Below are positions 19,652 to 29,699 of a DNA stretch of 64,000 nucleotides, piece after piece; position 1 is the stretch's first letter, and each line of letters opens with the position of its first letter. The DNA is from Nocardioides ungokensis (GTDB lineage: Bacteria; Actinomycetota; Actinomycetes; Propionibacteriales; Nocardioidaceae), in contig NZ_CP059164.1 in NCBI RefSeq assembly GCF_013466985.1, positions 2,055,001 through 2,119,000 of the forward strand, given 5' to 3'. The translations under genes were made by a program, and so were the position numbers. The notes under the pieces were generated by a model. The model was not told the DNA's origin. It saw nothing but the letters and a program-made list of their open reading frames with translations, and did no database searches.

Positions 19652-20362
19652 TCAGCAGATGGCGGGAGTTGCTCGACGGAGAGGCCATCGCGTCGCGAGC
19701 AGCCAGGTGAGGGCTCCGCAGAGCAGGCCGATGGCGGCCCCGCCCAAGACGTCGATGGGCCAGTGGGCTCCGATGTAGACCCTGTTGGACGCGACGAGCA
19801 CCGCGAACACCAGACCGACGATGCGGTGGGGCCAGTGCATCCAGGGCCACAGTGCCGAAACCGCGGCGACGACCAGAGCCGTGTGGGCGGAGGGGTAGGC
19901 GTTGCCGTGCGGGCTGACTGGGTAAGCGTGGGTGTCCAGGCCCGGTATCACCGCCAGAGGGCGCGGCTGGTCGGCCACTCGTTTGATGACCTGCGCCACG
20001 AGTTCGCCAAGGGTGAGCGAGATGAACAGTGCGCGCACGACCTCCAGGCGCTGCGCCCCATGGGCCGTCAACACGACGGAGCCCGCGAGCACGAGCGTGA
20101 CTACGGCCAGAGGAGCCGGTCGGAGCAGCGGGTTCACGGCGGCGAAGACCGCGGCGAACGGCTGCGGGGGGTGGTTGAACCACAGAACAAGGTCGGTCTG
20201 TGCCGTCATTGCCCCGGGCTGCACCGCGAGCCAGGCCGTCACCACGATCACGACCAGTGCCAGTCCGCCCAGCATGACGGCGATGATGGGTCGGGGGCGT
20301 TTGGGCCGTTCGGGGAAGTGATCGGGCGTAGTGCTCGCCGGGTTACCACCATCCACGGCCAT
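19652..20362 (-). CDS. PAP2-superfamily phosphatase
   Basis: A 236-aa membrane protein with about six helices and the three PAP2 active-site motifs: KRVADQPRP (K-x6-RP), PSAH (mid-protein) and SNRVYIGAHWPIDVLGG (the R-x5-H-x3-D type, near residue 195). Such enzymes dephosphorylate lipid phosphates such as undecaprenyl-PP, phosphatidate or phosphatidylglycerol phosphate at the outer membrane face. The substrate is not determinable. It is monocistronic, with long flanking non-coding stretches. Confidence 0.88.
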   Translation of the reverse strand: MAVDGGNPASTTPDHFPERPKRPRPIIAVMLGGLALVVIVVTAWLAVQPGAMTAQTDLVLWFNHPPQPFAAVFAAVNPLLRPAPLAVVTLVLAGSVVLTAHGAQRLEVVRALFISLTLGELVAQVIKRVADQPRPLAVIPGLDTHAYPVSPHGNAYPSAHTALVVAAVSALWPWMHWPHRIVGLVFAVLVASNRVYIGAHWPIDVLGGAAIGLLCGALTWLLATRWPLRRATPAIC

Positions 20363-20876
20363 GTCTCCAGAGCCTACGCGCGAAGGACGCGGCCCGGCGA
20401 CATGCCGAATCGAGGAGCACCATGCGTTAAGACCGCGCTGGGAAAGCCTGGACCGACACCCATCCTCGTCCTGGCGTCGTACATGGCCTCAGGGACCTGA
20501 GGGCTCACCGCACACGAACTCAATGCGGCAGTTGAGTGCACCTCGGAGCCCGGCGCGGAGAAGTCTCAGATCAGAGCCGTCGTGCCCACTCCGGTCTCCT
20601 GCGTTTCGTGGGCCGCGACCACTCCTTGACGAGCCAAACTCCGGAGCCGAGAAAGTTCACCGAGATGACCGCGACCACGCACAGCAGCCAACCCCCCGGG
20701 TGGCGGCGTCAACCCCGAGGCGGTCGGCTGCACCCGCCCCGCTCACGCCGTGGCCGCCACGGGCGGGGCTGCATTTTCGAACGGGCGTGCGGTCGACCGG
20801 CCCGGCTCAGCCCGGGGGATGAGGCACGCGGCGGTGCAGGTGGCCAGCATGGAAAGGACGGACGGGAGGCCGCACC
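20363..20876. other. Intergenic region between divergent PAP2 and AI-2E genes
   Basis: About 510 bp of divergent promoter region. No supported gene. A CCCC/GGGTGG/ACCCCG patch near 20690-20720 faintly resembles the CACCCC operator but its spacing is wrong. GGGAGG precedes the AI-2E start. Confidence 0.5.
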
Positions 20877-21938
20877 ATGAGCAGCGAGAGTACGCAGGCA
20901 GACCCGGTCGTGATCCTTCCCCGTGTGGTGGTGCTCCTCTTGGGGCTTGCGGGCGCGTTCGTCGCCGTGTTCGGGATGCGGAGCATGTCCGGCCTGATCG
21001 GCGGCACGTTCCTGGCGCTGGTCTTCACCGTCGCGGTGCATCCGCTGCGGGGCTGGACCGAACGCAAGGGGCTGCCCGCCTGGGTCGGCGGTGTCCTCGG
21101 CATCGTCTTGATCTACCTGGTGCTGATTGCGCTCACCGTAGCCCTGATCGTGGCCGTGGCCCGGTTCGCGACCCTGGTGCCGCACTACAAGTCCCAGATT
21201 GACGACCAGCTGGCCAACCTGACCAACTGGCTGAGCCACATGGGCATCGACCGGAAACAGATCGACTCGATCGAGGCCAGCCTCAGCCCCGACAAGCTGG
21301 TCACCCTCGCCGGCAGCTTCATCAACGCCCTGATCGGCGTCATCTCCAGCTTCTTCTTCGTCGTCACGCTGGTGCTGTTCATGGTGATGGACGCGGTGCA
21401 CATCCCGAGCAAGCTCACCCACCTCCCGCCCGAGCGCCAGCTCCTGGTCGGCGCCCTCAGCGACTTCGCATCCACCACCCGCAAGTACCTGATCGTCTCC
21501 ACGGTCTTCGGACTCATCGTCGCCATCGCCGACGTAGGCGCCCTGCTGGTCATCGGTGTCCCGGTCGCGCTGCTGTGGGGCCTGCTGTCGTTCATCACCA
21601 ACTACATCCCGAACATCGGCTTCATCATCGGGGTCGTGCCCCCAGCCGTCATCGGACTCCTCGAGGGTGGACCCAAGATGGCCCTCGCCGTGGTGATCTC
21701 ATACAGCGTGATCAACTTCGTCATCCAGTCGGTCATCCAGCCCAAGATAGTCGGCGACAGCGTGGGCCTCTCCGCAACGCTGACGATGATCTCCCTGGTC
21801 TTCTGGGCCTTCACCCTCGGTGCGATCGGGGCCCTGATGGCGGTGCCGCTCACCCTGCTCGTCAAGGCCCTGCTCGTCGACTCCGACGCGCGCCTGCGCT
21901 GGCTCGACCCCCTCCTCGCCGGCGCCCCCCGCGGCTAG
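20877..21938 (+). CDS. AI-2E (PerM/TqsA) family transporter
   Basis: A 353-aa protein with the AI-2E family topology: paired N-terminal helices, a helix around GGVLGIVLIYLVLIALTVA, a central amphipathic/soluble part, and the late conserved block GVPVALLWGLLSFITNYIPNIG followed by GVVPPAVIGLLEGG. The C-terminal helices include GAIGALMAVPLTLLVKALL. Family members export diverse solutes or exchange Na+ for H+; AI-2 transport should not be assumed. ATG chosen after GGGAGGCCGCACC. Confidence 0.9.
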   Translation: MSSESTQADPVVILPRVVVLLLGLAGAFVAVFGMRSMSGLIGGTFLALVFTVAVHPLRGWTERKGLPAWVGGVLGIVLIYLVLIALTVALIVAVARFATLVPHYKSQIDDQLANLTNWLSHMGIDRKQIDSIEASLSPDKLVTLAGSFINALIGVISSFFFVVTLVLFMVMDAVHIPSKLTHLPPERQLLVGALSDFASTTRKYLIVSTVFGLIVAIADVGALLVIGVPVALLWGLLSFITNYIPNIGFIIGVVPPAVIGLLEGGPKMALAVVISYSVINFVIQSVIQPKIVGDSVGLSATLTMISLVFWAFTLGAIGALMAVPLTLLVKALLVDSDARLRWLDPLLAGAPRG

Positions 21939-22067
21939 TCAAGTCCGGTCGAACCCAGGCCACGGGCACCGCAGCGGCCCCCGCCCGGTCACCGCCGGGG
22001 GGAACCCGGGGAAACCGGCCAGGGGCCGTGCGTTCGTGCAGGTCAGACCCGCAATGGGGCCCGAAAC

Positions 22068-23490
22068 TCAGATGTCGTAGTAGAGCTCGAACTCGTGCGG
22101 GTGCGGGCGCATCTGCACCGGCAGGATCTCGTTCTGGCGCTTGTAGTCGATCCAGGTCTCGATCAGGTCCGGCGTGAAGACGTTGCCCTGGGTGAGGAAG
22201 TCGTGGTCGGACTCGAGGGAGTCGAGCACGGCGCCCAGCGACGTCGGGACCTGGTCGATGTCGGCCATCTCGTCCGGCGGGAGCTCGTAGATGTCCTTGT
22301 CGATCGGGGCAGCGGGCTCGATCTTGTTCTTGATGCCGTCGAGGCCGGCGAGCAGCAGCGCCGAGAAGCGAGGTACGGGTTGGCCGACGGGTCGGGGCAG
22401 CGGAACTCGATGCGCTTGGCCTTCGGGTTCGAGCCGGTGATCGGGATGCGGACGCAGGCCGAGCGGTTGCGCTGGGAGTAGACCAGCGAGATCGGGGCCT
22501 CGAAGCCGGGCACCAGACGGTGGTAGGAGTTCACCGTCGGGTTGGTGAACGCCAGCAGCGACGGGGCGTGCTTGAGGATGCCGCCGATGTAGTAGCGCGC
22601 CATGTCGGAGAGCCCGCCGTAGCCGGTCTCGTCGTAGAACAGGGGCTCGCCCTCGTTCCAGATCGACTGGTGCACGTGCATGCCCGAGCCGTTGTCGCCG
22701 AAGATCGGCTTCGGCATGAAGGTGGCGGTCTTGCCGTTGCGCCAGGCGACGTTCTTGATGATGTACTTGAACTTCATCACGTCGTCGGCGGCCTTGAGCA
22801 GCTCGTCGAAGCGGTAGTTGATCTCGGCCTGGCCGGCGGTGCCGACTTCGTGGTGGGCGCGCTCGACCTGGAGGTTGGCCTTCTCGAGCTCGATCACCAT
22901 CTCGTCGCGGAGCTCGCCGAAGTGGTCGGTCGGGGCGACGGGGAAGTAGCCACCCTTGTACTTCACCTTGTAGCCGCGGTTGTCGTTCTCGAACGCCGCA
23001 CCGGTGTTCCAGGCGCCGGCCTGCGAGTCGATCTGTAGTAGCCCGCGTTGGCCTTGGTCTCGAAGCGCACGTTGTCGAAGACGTAGAACTCCGCCTCGGG
23101 GGCGAAGAACGCCTTGTCGCCGACACCGGTGCTGGCGAGGTAGGCCATCGCCTTGCGGGCGATGTTGCGCGGGTCGCGGGAGTAGGCCTCACCGGTCAGC
23201 GGGTCGTGGATGAAGAAGTTCACGACCAGCGTCTTGGCGGCGCGGAACGGGTCGAGGTACGCCGTGGTCGGGTCCGGGAACAGCGACATGTCGGACTCGT
23301 GGATGGCCTGGAAGCCACGGATCGAGGAGCCGTCGAAGTTGAGGCCGTCGTCGAAGACGGACTGGTCGAACGACGACACCGGGACCGTGAAGTGCTGCAT
23401 CACGCCGGGCAGGTCGCAGAAGCGGACGTCGACCATCTCGACGCCCTCGTCCTTGATGTACGCGAGCAGCTCGTCGCTGTTCTGGAACAT
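22068..23490 (-). CDS. glnA: Glutamine synthetase type I, frameshifted
   Basis: About 474 aa, full length for GSI-beta. It makes glutamine from glutamate, ammonia and ATP. The ATG follows AAGGAGG. Motifs: N-terminal FDGSSIRGF, metal-binding [24 protein letters not shown], the flexible loop and NRSACVRIP. The C-terminal DIYELPPDE contains the Tyr that is adenylylated in GSI-beta enzymes. The frame changes near 23035 and near 22370; the pieces align as one enzyme, so these are probably sequence errors in an essential gene. Monocistronic. Confidence 0.95.
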
Positions 23491-23681
23491 TCGTCCTCCT
23501 TGGCTGCCGCACGGGGGGCAACCGGGCAAAGTCGTGCGAAACGAGGGAACCGGGGCGACGCTGCCTCGGACCTGCCCGCCAACGTAGGCAGAGGCAGTTT
23601 CTTGACCGTATCCGGTTTGTTTCGGCCATGTAACAGGTGGCCGGTCCACGGGCGTCCGGGCCGGCTGTCTACGCTTTGCGC

Positions 23682-24104
23682 GTGACTGGCACGCCCGCAC
23701 TCGAGACCGCGTCGTGGGCCCGCCGCATCCTGGCGCTGTTCGTGGACTGGTTCGCGTGCACGGCCGCGGTGTCGCTGTTCGTCCCCGTGTACGGCGTCGG
23801 CAACCAGACCGGCCAGTGGTGGGTGCTGCTGGTCTTCGTGCTCGAGACCGCCGTGCTGACGGCGTTCTCGGGCGGCTCGTTCGGCAAGGTCGCGACCCGC
23901 CTCCGCGTCGTACGCGCGGACGGCAGTGGACGCCCCGTCGGGCTGCTGCCGTCGCTGGCGCGCAGCATCCTGGTCGCGGTGGTCATCCCGCCGCTCATCT
24001 TCCGCCCCGACGGCCGCGGGCTGCACGACATGATGACCGGCACCGCGACGGTGACCCTCGAGACCGCACGCGGGATGCGTCGGGTCTCTGATCTGGACAC
24101 GTAG
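23682..24104 (+). CDS. RDD family membrane protein
   Basis: A 140-aa protein with three hydrophobic segments. The N-terminal Arg-Arg/Asp-Trp arrangement ([15 protein letters not shown]) and the conserved [20 protein letters not shown] turn are typical of RDD proteins. It ends with [15 protein letters not shown] start chosen at the beginning of the homology. RDD proteins are often found next to glnA in actinobacteria; their function is uncertain (ion exchange has been proposed for a few). Divergent from glnA with a 191-bp gap. Confidence 0.85.
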   Translation: MTGTPALETASWARRILALFVDWFACTAAVSLFVPVYGVGNQTGQWWVLLVFVLETAVLTAFSGGSFGKVATRLRVVRADGSGRPVGLLPSLARSILVAVVIPPLIFRPDGRGLHDMMTGTATVTLETARGMRRVSDLDT

Positions 24105-24149
24105 GAGATGCTGGGGGTCAGCACCCCCACGACTCGGAAGGCCCAGCCC

Positions 24150-24986
24150 ATGTCCCGACCCGTCACGGTACGCCGTGCCCTCGCCGCCGCGGCCCTGCCG
24201 CTGGCCCTGACCTCGCTGAGCGCGTGCGGCTCCAACGACGACGCCAAGGCCCAGGACCCCTCGTCCGGCTCGTCGTCCTCCAGCAGCTCCTCGTCCGCTG
24301 ACACCCCGAGCGCCGGGGACACCGTCGCCCCGGCCGACTTCGTGGACCGGTTCGAGTCCGGGTTCACCAAGACCACGACGGCTCACGAGACCCTGAAGAT
24401 GTCGATGGGGACCACCGGCACGCTGACCGGGGAGGGAGACGTCGACTACAGCAGTGACAGCCCCGCCATGCAGATGACCATGAAGACCGACATGACCGGC
24501 GCCACGGGCAGCATCGAGATGCGCCTGGTCGACGGGGTCATGTACATGACCATCCCGGGGATGGCCGGCGGCAAGTTCGTGAAGTTCGACCTCAACGACC
24601 CCAACAGCCCGTTCGGCTCGCTGGCCACCCAGCTCGACCCGCAGGAGGCCTTCAAGTCCTTCGAGGCCGGGATCAAGTCGGTGACCTACGTCGGCGCCGA
24701 GGACGGCCTCGACCACTACCAGGTCACCGTCGACACCAAGAAGATGCTCGCCAAGATGGGCCAGACCGGCTCCGCGGCCTCGGCAGCCGGGATGCCCGCC
24801 ACCTTGACCTACGACGCCTGGCTCGACAGCGAGGACCGGGTCAACAAGATGGAGATCGACCTCGGCAAGACCGGCACCATGGACATGACGCTCTCCGACT
24901 TCGGCCAGGACGTGAGCGTCGAGGCGCCGCCGTCCAGCCAGGTCACCCAGATGCCCGGCATGGGCAGCCCCACCCCGATGAGCTGA
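24150..24986 (+). CDS. LppX/LprG-like lipoprotein
   Basis: A 278-aa exported lipoprotein with a Lys/Arg-containing signal peptide, lipobox LTSLSAC and Cys at residue 26. A Ser/Asp-rich linker follows, then a beta-rich domain in which segments resembling GTLTGEGDVDYSS, GSIEMRLVDGVMYM and YDAWLDSEDRVNKMEIDLG recall the LolA/LppX fold. LppX/LprG-type proteins bind lipids or act as outer-surface carriers in mycobacteria; ligand binding here is inference. The C-terminal tail is Met-rich. A strong hairpin lies just after the stop. Confidence 0.7.
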   Translation: MSRPVTVRRALAAAALPLALTSLSACGSNDDAKAQDPSSGSSSSSSSSSADTPSAGDTVAPADFVDRFESGFTKTTTAHETLKMSMGTTGTLTGEGDVDYSSDSPAMQMTMKTDMTGATGSIEMRLVDGVMYMTIPGMAGGKFVKFDLNDPNSPFGSLATQLDPQEAFKSFEAGIKSVTYVGAEDGLDHYQVTVDTKKMLAKMGQTGSAASAAGMPATLTYDAWLDSEDRVNKMEIDLGKTGTMDMTLSDFGQDVSVEAPPSSQVTQMPGMGSPTPMS

Positions 24987-24995
24987 CTCGCCGTC

Positions 24996-25035
24996 GACAA
25001 GGGCCCGGCCCCACCAGGGGGACCGGGCCCTTGTC
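24996..25035. terminator. Bidirectional transcription terminator
   Basis: Perfect 13-bp inverted repeat: GACAAGGGCCCGG at 24996-25008 and its complement at 25023-25035, with a 14-nt loop. It lies between the convergent lipoprotein and DUF4191 genes, 10 nt after the lipoprotein stop. Confidence 0.8.
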
Positions 25036-25065
25036 GTACGAGAGGGTCCGCTGACGCGTCCTCGC

Positions 25066-25782
25066 TCACCGACCGCGCATGTTCTGGCGCATGCCCTTCA
25101 TGCTGGTCGGGATCGGACCCTTGGGCAGCGGGATGTTGGAGCGGTTGGCATCGAGCGCGCGGAGCCGACCGAGGATGTCGGTGATCTCGGCGGGCTTGAC
25201 CTGACGCTTGAGCTTGCTGACGTGGCGCACGAGCTTCGGCAGCGGGACCTGGCCCTCGCCGTTGCCGCAGACGATCTCGTGGATCGGCGCGTCGGCGACG
25301 ACCCGCTCGTGCTTGCGGCGCTCGCTGGTCATCAGCTGGCGCAGGCGGTTGGCGTTGCCCTCGCCGATCAGGACGATGCCGGGCGGGCCGACCACGCGGT
25401 GCACCACGTCCTGCTGCTTGTTGAACGCGATCACCGGGTCGGTCTTCCAGCCGCGGCGCAGCATCCGCAGGGCGGCGGCCGCAGCTCCGGGCTGGCCCTC
25501 CATCTGCGCGTACGCCGCCTTCTGGGCGCGCCTGCCGAACACGATCATCGCGGCGAGCGAGCCGAAGAGCAGGGCGCCGACGATCGAGATGATCGTGCCC
25601 AGGGTGCCCTCGCCGGGCAGCAGCCAGAACAGCAGGAAGCCGACGAGGGCGGCGAGCACGAAGGCGCCGCCGATCCACAGCCCGATGCTCGGGTCGGACT
25701 TCTTGGCCATCCGGTAGGTCTCGACGAACTGCGTGCGGCGGCTCGTCTTCTCGGGGTCCGGGGTCTTCGGGGCCTTGGCCAT
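25066..25782 (-). CDS. DUF4191 family membrane protein
   Basis: A 238-aa protein. It has a cytoplasmic Lys-rich N terminus, two hydrophobic helices (around residues 33-50 and 60-85), then a soluble domain with MEGQPGAAAAAL, GWKTDPVIAFN, VHRVVGPPGIVLIGEG and NIPLPKGPIPT. These blocks define DUF4191, which almost always lies next to lipA in actinobacteria, as here (53 bp downstream). Function unknown; perhaps linked to lipoate metabolism by co-occurrence only. Confidence 0.88.
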   Translation of the reverse strand: MAKAPKTPDPEKTSRRTQFVETYRMAKKSDPSIGLWIGGAFVLAALVGFLLFWLLPGEGTLGTIISIVGALLFGSLAAMIVFGRRAQKAAYAQMEGQPGAAAAALRMLRRGWKTDPVIAFNKQQDVVHRVVGPPGIVLIGEGNANRLRQLMTSERRKHERVVADAPIHEIVCGNGEGQVPLPKLVRHVSKLKRQVKPAEITDILGRLRALDANRSNIPLPKGPIPTSMKGMRQNMRGR

Positions 25783-25835
25783 GGCGGTCTGCTGCCTTCT
25801 TCGCGACGTGACTCGGGTGGGTGGTGCGGGGTGGA

Positions 25836-26777
25836 TCAGGCGGGGGAGGCCTCGCGGGCGTCCATGGCCTGACGGTACAACCGACCGGCCCGGTAGGACG
25901 AACGCACCAGCGGTCCCGACATGACCCCCGAGAAGCCGATCTGGTCCGCCTCGTCCTTGAGCTCCACGAACTCCTCCGGCTTCACCCAGCGCTCGACGGG
26001 GTGGTGCCGCGCCGAGGGGCGGAGGTACTGGGTGATCGTGATCAGCTCGCAGCCGGCTGCGTGCAGGTCGCGCAGCGCCTGGCTGACCTCCTCACGGGTC
26101 TCGCCCATGCCGAGGATCAGGTTGGACTTGGTGACCAGCCCGAAGTCGCGGGCCTGGGTGATGACGTCCAGCGAGCGCTCGTAGCGGAACGCGGGCCGGA
26201 TCCGCTTGAAGATCCGCGGCACGGTCTCGACGTTGTGGGCCAGCACCTCGGGACGGGACTCGAAGACCTCGCGGAGCAGGTCGGGCTTCCCGTTGAAGTC
26301 GGGGATGAGGTTCTCCACGCCCGTGTCGGGGTTGAGGTCGTGGATGGCGCGCACGGTCTCGGCGTACAGCCAGGCGCCGCCGTCCTCGAGGTCGTCTCGG
26401 GCGACACCGGTGATGGTCGCGTAGCGCAGGTCCATCTTCTGCACGGACTCGGCGACGCGGCGGGGCTCGTCGCGGTCCAGCGGCTGCGGCTTGCCGGTGT
26501 CGATCTGGCAGAAGTCGCAGCGGCGGGTGCACTGGTCACCTCCGATGAGGAAGGTGGCCTCGCGGTCCTCCCAGCACTCGAAGATGTTGGGACAGCCGGC
26601 TTCCTGGCAGACGGTGTGCAGGCCCTCGGACTTCACGAGGTTCTGGAGGTGCTTGTACTCCGGGCCCATCTTCGCCCGGGTCTTGATCCACTCCGGCTTG
26701 CGCTCGATGGGGGTCTCGGCGTTGCGGACCTCGAGGCGGAGGAGCTTTCGTCCTTCGGGTGCGGGCGCTTGAGTCAC
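25836..26777 (-). CDS. lipA: Lipoyl synthase
   Basis: About 313 aa radical-SAM enzyme that inserts two sulfurs into protein-bound octanoyl groups. The auxiliary cluster motif [12 protein letters not shown] and radical-SAM motif CTRRCDFC are both present, with the C-terminal RSSYRAG serine motif. I start at GTG 26777 (VTQAPAPEG). An upstream in-frame GTG at 26810, with a GGGAGC 7 bp before it, is an alternative that adds 11 residues. Elsewhere lipB normally lies close by; here it is 26 kb away, beyond the secretion/toxin island. Confidence 0.95.
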   Translation of the reverse strand: MTQAPAPEGRKLLRLEVRNAETPIERKPEWIKTRAKMGPEYKHLQNLVKSEGLHTVCQEAGCPNIFECWEDREATFLIGGDQCTRRCDFCQIDTGKPQPLDRDEPRRVAESVQKMDLRYATITGVARDDLEDGGAWLYAETVRAIHDLNPDTGVENLIPDFNGKPDLLREVFESRPEVLAHNVETVPRIFKRIRPAFRYERSLDVITQARDFGLVTKSNLILGMGETREEVSQALRDLHAAGCELITITQYLRPSARHHPVERWVKPEEFVELKDEADQIGFSGVMSGPLVRSSYRAGRLYRQAMDAREASPA

Positions 26778-26958
26778 GTCGCCCAACTGTACGCGCGGGG
26801 CGGGGGCCACCCAATTCGCTCCCGACCGCCCTCGGCGGCTGCTTCCCCGAAAGAAGGGACACGGGCCACGGGTGGTGCTATCGACGGGCCCCTTCTAGTA
26901 TGTGCGCTGCGATGGGGGTCGAGATCGGGTCACCCCCATGCTCACAAGGGGGACTCAC

Positions 26959-29699
26959 ATGATCAGGTCGGCACCATGGACGCTGCTGCACGCCCACCGG
27001 CGAGCACTGGCCGCCACCGCGATGACCGCAGTCGGTGCGCTCGTCACGGCTGCGGCGGCCCCAGGGCTGGCAACGGCCGGGACCGGGATCGCCACGGCTG
27101 ACACGACGGCAGGGCAGCGCGTCCTCCAGTCGGTCCAGGTCGACATGGCCCCGGACGGGACCTTCACCGCGGTCAAGGGGACGACGGTCTCGACCAACGG
27201 GGGCTCCGACGACGCCACGTCGAGCAGCAAGTCCTACTCCCCGCAGGACGCCGTCTCTGACCTGCCGGTGCGTGTCCTCACGGCGTACCGCACCGAGGAC
27301 GGCACGGGCACCGACCTCTCGGACCTCTCCGGCTACACCGGGCGCGTCGAGATCGACCTGACGGTGCAGAACCTCACCATCCAGCCGCAGAACCTGAGCT
27401 ACGACGTCGACGGGAGCTCGCGCTCCCAGGCGGCCCTCGTCGGCGCCCCGCTGACCGTGGTCGCCTCGACGGCCCTCGACGGCATCGACGCGTCGTCGGT
27501 CGTGACCCCCGACTCGGCGAACCACGACGCGGCGACCAACGGCGTGCTCAGCCAGAGCCTCGACGGCACCACCCAGGTCCAGTGGGCCACCATCCTCGCG
27601 CCGCCGCAGATCGGCCCGAGCGCGACGCTGAAGCTGGTGCTCGATGCCAAGGACTTCAAGGCCCCGGCCTTCGACCTCAGCGTCCAGCCCGGTCTCGTCA
27701 CCGACCCGTCCGTCGGCGCGCTCGTCGACGCCGCCTTCCAGCCCGGCAGCTCCTCGGAGCTGAAGCTGCAGGCTCGCACGATCGGCCTCGTCGGCGAGGT
27801 CAACACCGTGCTCGCCCGCGCCGGCGAGACCATCTCGAAGGTCCGCACCACCCTCGACTCCTCGGCCGACACCCTCGGCACCAAGCCGCGTCTGACCTGC
27901 AGGCCAGCGCCACCGGGGTGGCGGCGTCGATGAAGGGCCTCGACGGCTCGGTCAAGTCGCTGGGCCAGGACCTGTCCACCTCACTGGAGTCGACCCGGTC
28001 CGCGGCCGTGCAGCAGCTCCTCCAGACGGTGGACGCGCTCGACCAGATGCTGGGCGACACCTCGGTCAAGCCGCAGCCGGCCACGGTCAGGGGCGAGGGC
28101 TGCGACACCACCGTGGCTCCGCCGCAGAACGCCTCGAGCGTCTACGGCAACCTGATCCAGGTCGCCGGCCAGCTCGACGGCTACGCCAAGGCCACGGGCG
28201 CCTGCAAGACCGCCCTCCAGGCCTCGATCCTGAAGAGCGTGGGCCCCGAGAACCCCACCGCGAAGAGCTGCGTCGACAGCGAGTCGGTGACCTGTGCACT
28301 CCTGGGGGCGCGCACGAGCTTCAGTGACATCGCCACCAAGCTGGTGACCGACGGCGATGCTGCCCTCTCCGCGCTCGACCCGATGAAGATCGACGACGCC
28401 GTCGCGGCCAGCGACGCGCTCTCGGCCGAGGTCGACACCGTCACGACCGCGACGCAGAGCCTGGTGTCCGCGACGCCGTACAACCGCATCCACCTGAAGC
28501 TCCACGACCTGCAGAGCGCGCTGGACAGCGTCAAGGCGACCTCCGGGAACCTCGGCACCGTCCTGGGCGGGATCCACGACAACGCGGTGGCCGCGCAGGG
28601 TCGCGTCGGCACCATGACCAGCCAGAACGTCGCGCTGGCGGCCCAGCTGTGCAACATGGTCGGCGACGGCTCCCAGCCGGACACCCTCTCCCCGCAGAAG
28701 GTCGACGAGCTGCGCTCCTACCTGGTTCCGACGTCGTGCCCCGACGCGAACGGCAACACCCACCCCATCGGCGGCGCGACCACCCCCATGTCGGCCCTGA
28801 TCGACGAGCAGGGCCAGGCGTGGGCCGCTGTCGCGGCAGCCAGCGACGACCAGGCGACCGCCTCGCTCACCTCATCGGTCACGGGCGTTCAGGACCAGAT
28901 CGACCTGCTCCGCGTCGGCGTCGACGACGACTCGCGCGACACTCGCACGTCCGTCGGCACCCTCGACGGTGCCGTGAAGGACCTGCAGAAGGCACGCGCG
29001 GCCGTCAAGGAGCGCATCGCCAACGTCAAGGAGCAGCAGGCGGCTGCCATCGCGGGCGTGAAGGACGCGCTGAAGGCCGCCGCGGACGACGCCACGACCC
29101 AGGTCGCCGGCACGGTCGACCCGCAGATCCGCCAGGTCACCAAGAACTCCGAGGACAGCCGTGAGGCGCTCGGCCGGATGTTCGACAAGTCGGCCTCGGG
29201 GCTGGCCTCGTCCGCAGGGTCGATCGCGTCGAACGGTGCGAAGACGCTGAACGAGCAGAAGGCGAGCTTCGCCCGCGAGCAGCAGGCGGCGGGCGCCCAG
29301 ATCACGGCGCAGGTCCAGGACGGCCTCGCCTCGATCTCGCAGGGCGTGTCGTCCTCGACGCGCGACATGGAGGCCGCCGGCGCGCTGCTGACCCAGGACC
29401 TCAACCGGGTGCTGCTCGACCTCGGCAGCCGCAAGGTCCACGGCTCCGGCCTGCTCGGTGCGATGACCACCGGGGCGGCCACCGCCCGGTCGGCCGATTA
29501 CCAGCTGGCGCTGGCCACGGACAAGACGACGTCCTACGCCAACGTCCGCAGCGCCGACATCGGCGGCATCCTCCTGCGCCAGGCGCAGAGCGACGCGGCG
29601 CTGAAGATGGAGGCCGAGCTCCCCGCCTTCGGGATGGACCTGCCCAGCGGCACCGCGCACCGGACCGTCTACACCTTCCACATCGGAGGCGCCTCGTGA
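26959..29699 (+). CDS. Large exported coiled-coil protein, frameshifted
   Basis: About 913 aa when joined across a frame change near 27890-27905. ATG follows AAGGGGGAC. A signal peptide or N-terminal anchor (helix around residues 15-35) is followed by a beta-rich ectodomain (residues about 45-270). After that come some 600 residues of Ala/Asp/Ser-rich helix with long coiled-coil stretches, such as LQKARAAVKERIANVKEQQ. No C-terminal membrane helix is visible. Its stop overlaps the start of the lipoprotein gene (GTGA). Together with the FHA-FtsK gene this looks like an extracytoplasmic structural part of a type VII-like secretion apparatus, comparable in position and architecture to EsaA/YueB-like proteins. 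This is inference; I see no sequence identity that proves it. Confidence 0.7.

Noticed and set aside
20690..20725. Possible fifth CACCCC/GGGGTG operator upstream of the AI-2E gene
   Set aside because: Only partial hexamers, and the spacings differ from the invariant 4 and 9 nt of the other four sites.
26959..29699. Calling the coiled-coil protein EsaA/YueB outright
   Set aside because: The resemblance is in size, export signal, coiled coils and neighbourhood only. The C-terminal membrane helices of EsaA are not visible.
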